Assembly (NCBI GenBank): GCA_938045295.1
Contig: CALINO010000004.1
Coordinates: 1 to 64,000 of the forward strand
Reading direction: 5' to 3'
Length of the DNA stretch: 64,000 nt
DNA from: an uncultured Arenicella sp.
GTDB lineage: Bacteria; Pseudomonadota; Gammaproteobacteria; Arenicellales; Arenicellaceae
Both the position numbers and the translations under genes were made by a program. The notes under the pieces were generated by a model, which saw nothing but the letters and a program-made list of their open reading frames with translations, was not told where the DNA came from and did not search any database. Positions 63,651-64,000 of the stretch are shown here, piece after piece; position 1 is the stretch's first letter; the number at the start of each line of letters is the position of its first letter.

Positions 63651-64000
63651 TTACTTAAGTAGCGCAGTAAAAAACTGCCTAAGCGCGGTTTCTTGGCCTT
63701 GTTCCCATGCTTTGAGTGCCGCAGTGCCAATCACCGCGATATCGGCGTGTTGGCCAATAAACGCAATATCATCGGCATGGCTGACGCCAAAGCCCACCGC
63801 TAAAGGGACCTCGGTAAACTGTTTGCAACGCGCGATAAAGCCGGCCACTTCCTCGTTCATGTTGGTGTTTGAGCCGGTTACCCCTTTGCGTGCCACGGTA
63901 TAAACAAAACCGTCTGCACTTTTTGCTAACTCAGCCAAACGGGCATCGGTGTTGGTTGGCGTCATTAGCACAATGGGCGAAAGGTCAAGCTCTTTGGCTA
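63651..64000 (-). CDS. trpA: Tryptophan synthase alpha chain (5' partial)
   Basis: The C-terminal 116 residues of TrpA, which cleaves indole-3-glycerol phosphate to indole. The frame stays open to the right edge, so the N-terminal part is outside. Recognisable are LSPIVLMTPTNTDARL, GFVYTVARKGVTG, the phosphate-binding region LAVGFGVSHADDI and AVIGTAALKAWEQ. The ATG within the window is internal, not the start. trpB is expected further to the right but cannot be seen. Confidence 0.93.
   Translation of the reverse strand, partial: AKELDLSPIVLMTPTNTDARLAELAKSADGFVYTVARKGVTGSNTNMNEEVAGFIARCKQFTEVPLAVGFGVSHADDIAFIGQHADIAVIGTAALKAWEQGQETALRQFFTALLK

Noticed and set aside
1..64000. CRISPR arrays, tRNA or rRNA genes, insertion sequences, prophage genes
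   Set aside because: No direct-repeat/spacer pattern, tRNA-like T-loop, rRNA sequence, transposase or phage structural gene was seen. XerC is the housekeeping recombinase.

Overview
The window looks like a chromosomal segment of a gammaproteobacterium, probably marine or aquatic, with roughly 45-47 % GC. I cannot name the genus. The evidence is conserved gene order known from Pseudomonas, Escherichia and relatives: ubiE-ubiJ-ubiB beside a DUF971 gene; dapF-DUF484-xerC; lptM-lysA; glmU-glmS; pdxA-ksgA; argH divergent from hemC; hemX-hemY-mutM; waaF-waaC; and rhlB divergent from trxA followed by rho. I found no rRNA, tRNA, CRISPR array, insertion sequence or prophage. Most of the window is housekeeping DNA.

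Layout. 1-0.9 kb: 3' part of pilU (type IV pilus retraction ATPase). 1-2.6 kb: a lipoprotein with a highly ordered internal repeat and a peptidoglycan-binding domain. 2.8-6.3 kb: ubiquinone genes ubiE-ubiJ-ubiB plus DUF971. 6.4-9 kb: thioesterase, DUF6498 membrane protein, SIMPL protein and a membrane-anchored hypothetical. 9-14 kb: the most accessory-looking part, with a methyltransferase, a secreted beta-helix protein and a large ATPase-LuxR regulator. 14-18.5 kb: dapF-DUF484-xerC-cytochrome b561/YceI, divergent from a YrfG-type nucleotidase. 18.6-25 kb: lipoprotein, then glmU-glmS-uvrD. 25-33 kb: pdxA-ksgA, rpmE, xthA, a glutaredoxin protein, lptM-lysA, argH. 32-39.8 kb: hemC-hemD as one fused gene, hemX, hemY, mutM, an S9 peptidase. 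39.9-46.6 kb: uup, a secreted beta-rich protein ending in a DUF4329/JAMM-like domain with a coupled partner gene, a glycine-zipper protein, gloB, ilvE. 46.7-51.7 kb: LPS core genes waaF, waaC, a fused waaG-waaP gene, and a second LPS-type kinase. 51.7-56.9 kb: patatin phospholipase, rhlB, trxA, rho. 57-64 kb: Tat-exported phosphoesterase, GT-C type membrane protein, galE, a small membrane helix-hairpin-helix protein, an OmpA/BON protein, and the 3' end of trpA.

How the genes fit together. Several blocks serve the cell envelope: peptidoglycan precursors (glmU, glmS, dapF, lysA), LPS inner core (waaF, waaC, waaGP, the second kinase, galE, and lptM for LPS export) and outer-membrane or peptidoglycan anchoring (the repeat lipoprotein, the OmpA/BON protein). 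Respiration and cofactors are covered by ubiE/J/B, hemCD/X/Y and pdxA. The most unusual items are the WaaG-WaaP fusion, the HemC-HemD fusion, the barrel-like protein with a JAMM-like domain and its partner, the four-by-three repeat lipoprotein, and an intergenic structure near 61.45 kb in which a canonical G-quadruplex motif is enclosed by a perfect 12-bp inverted repeat.
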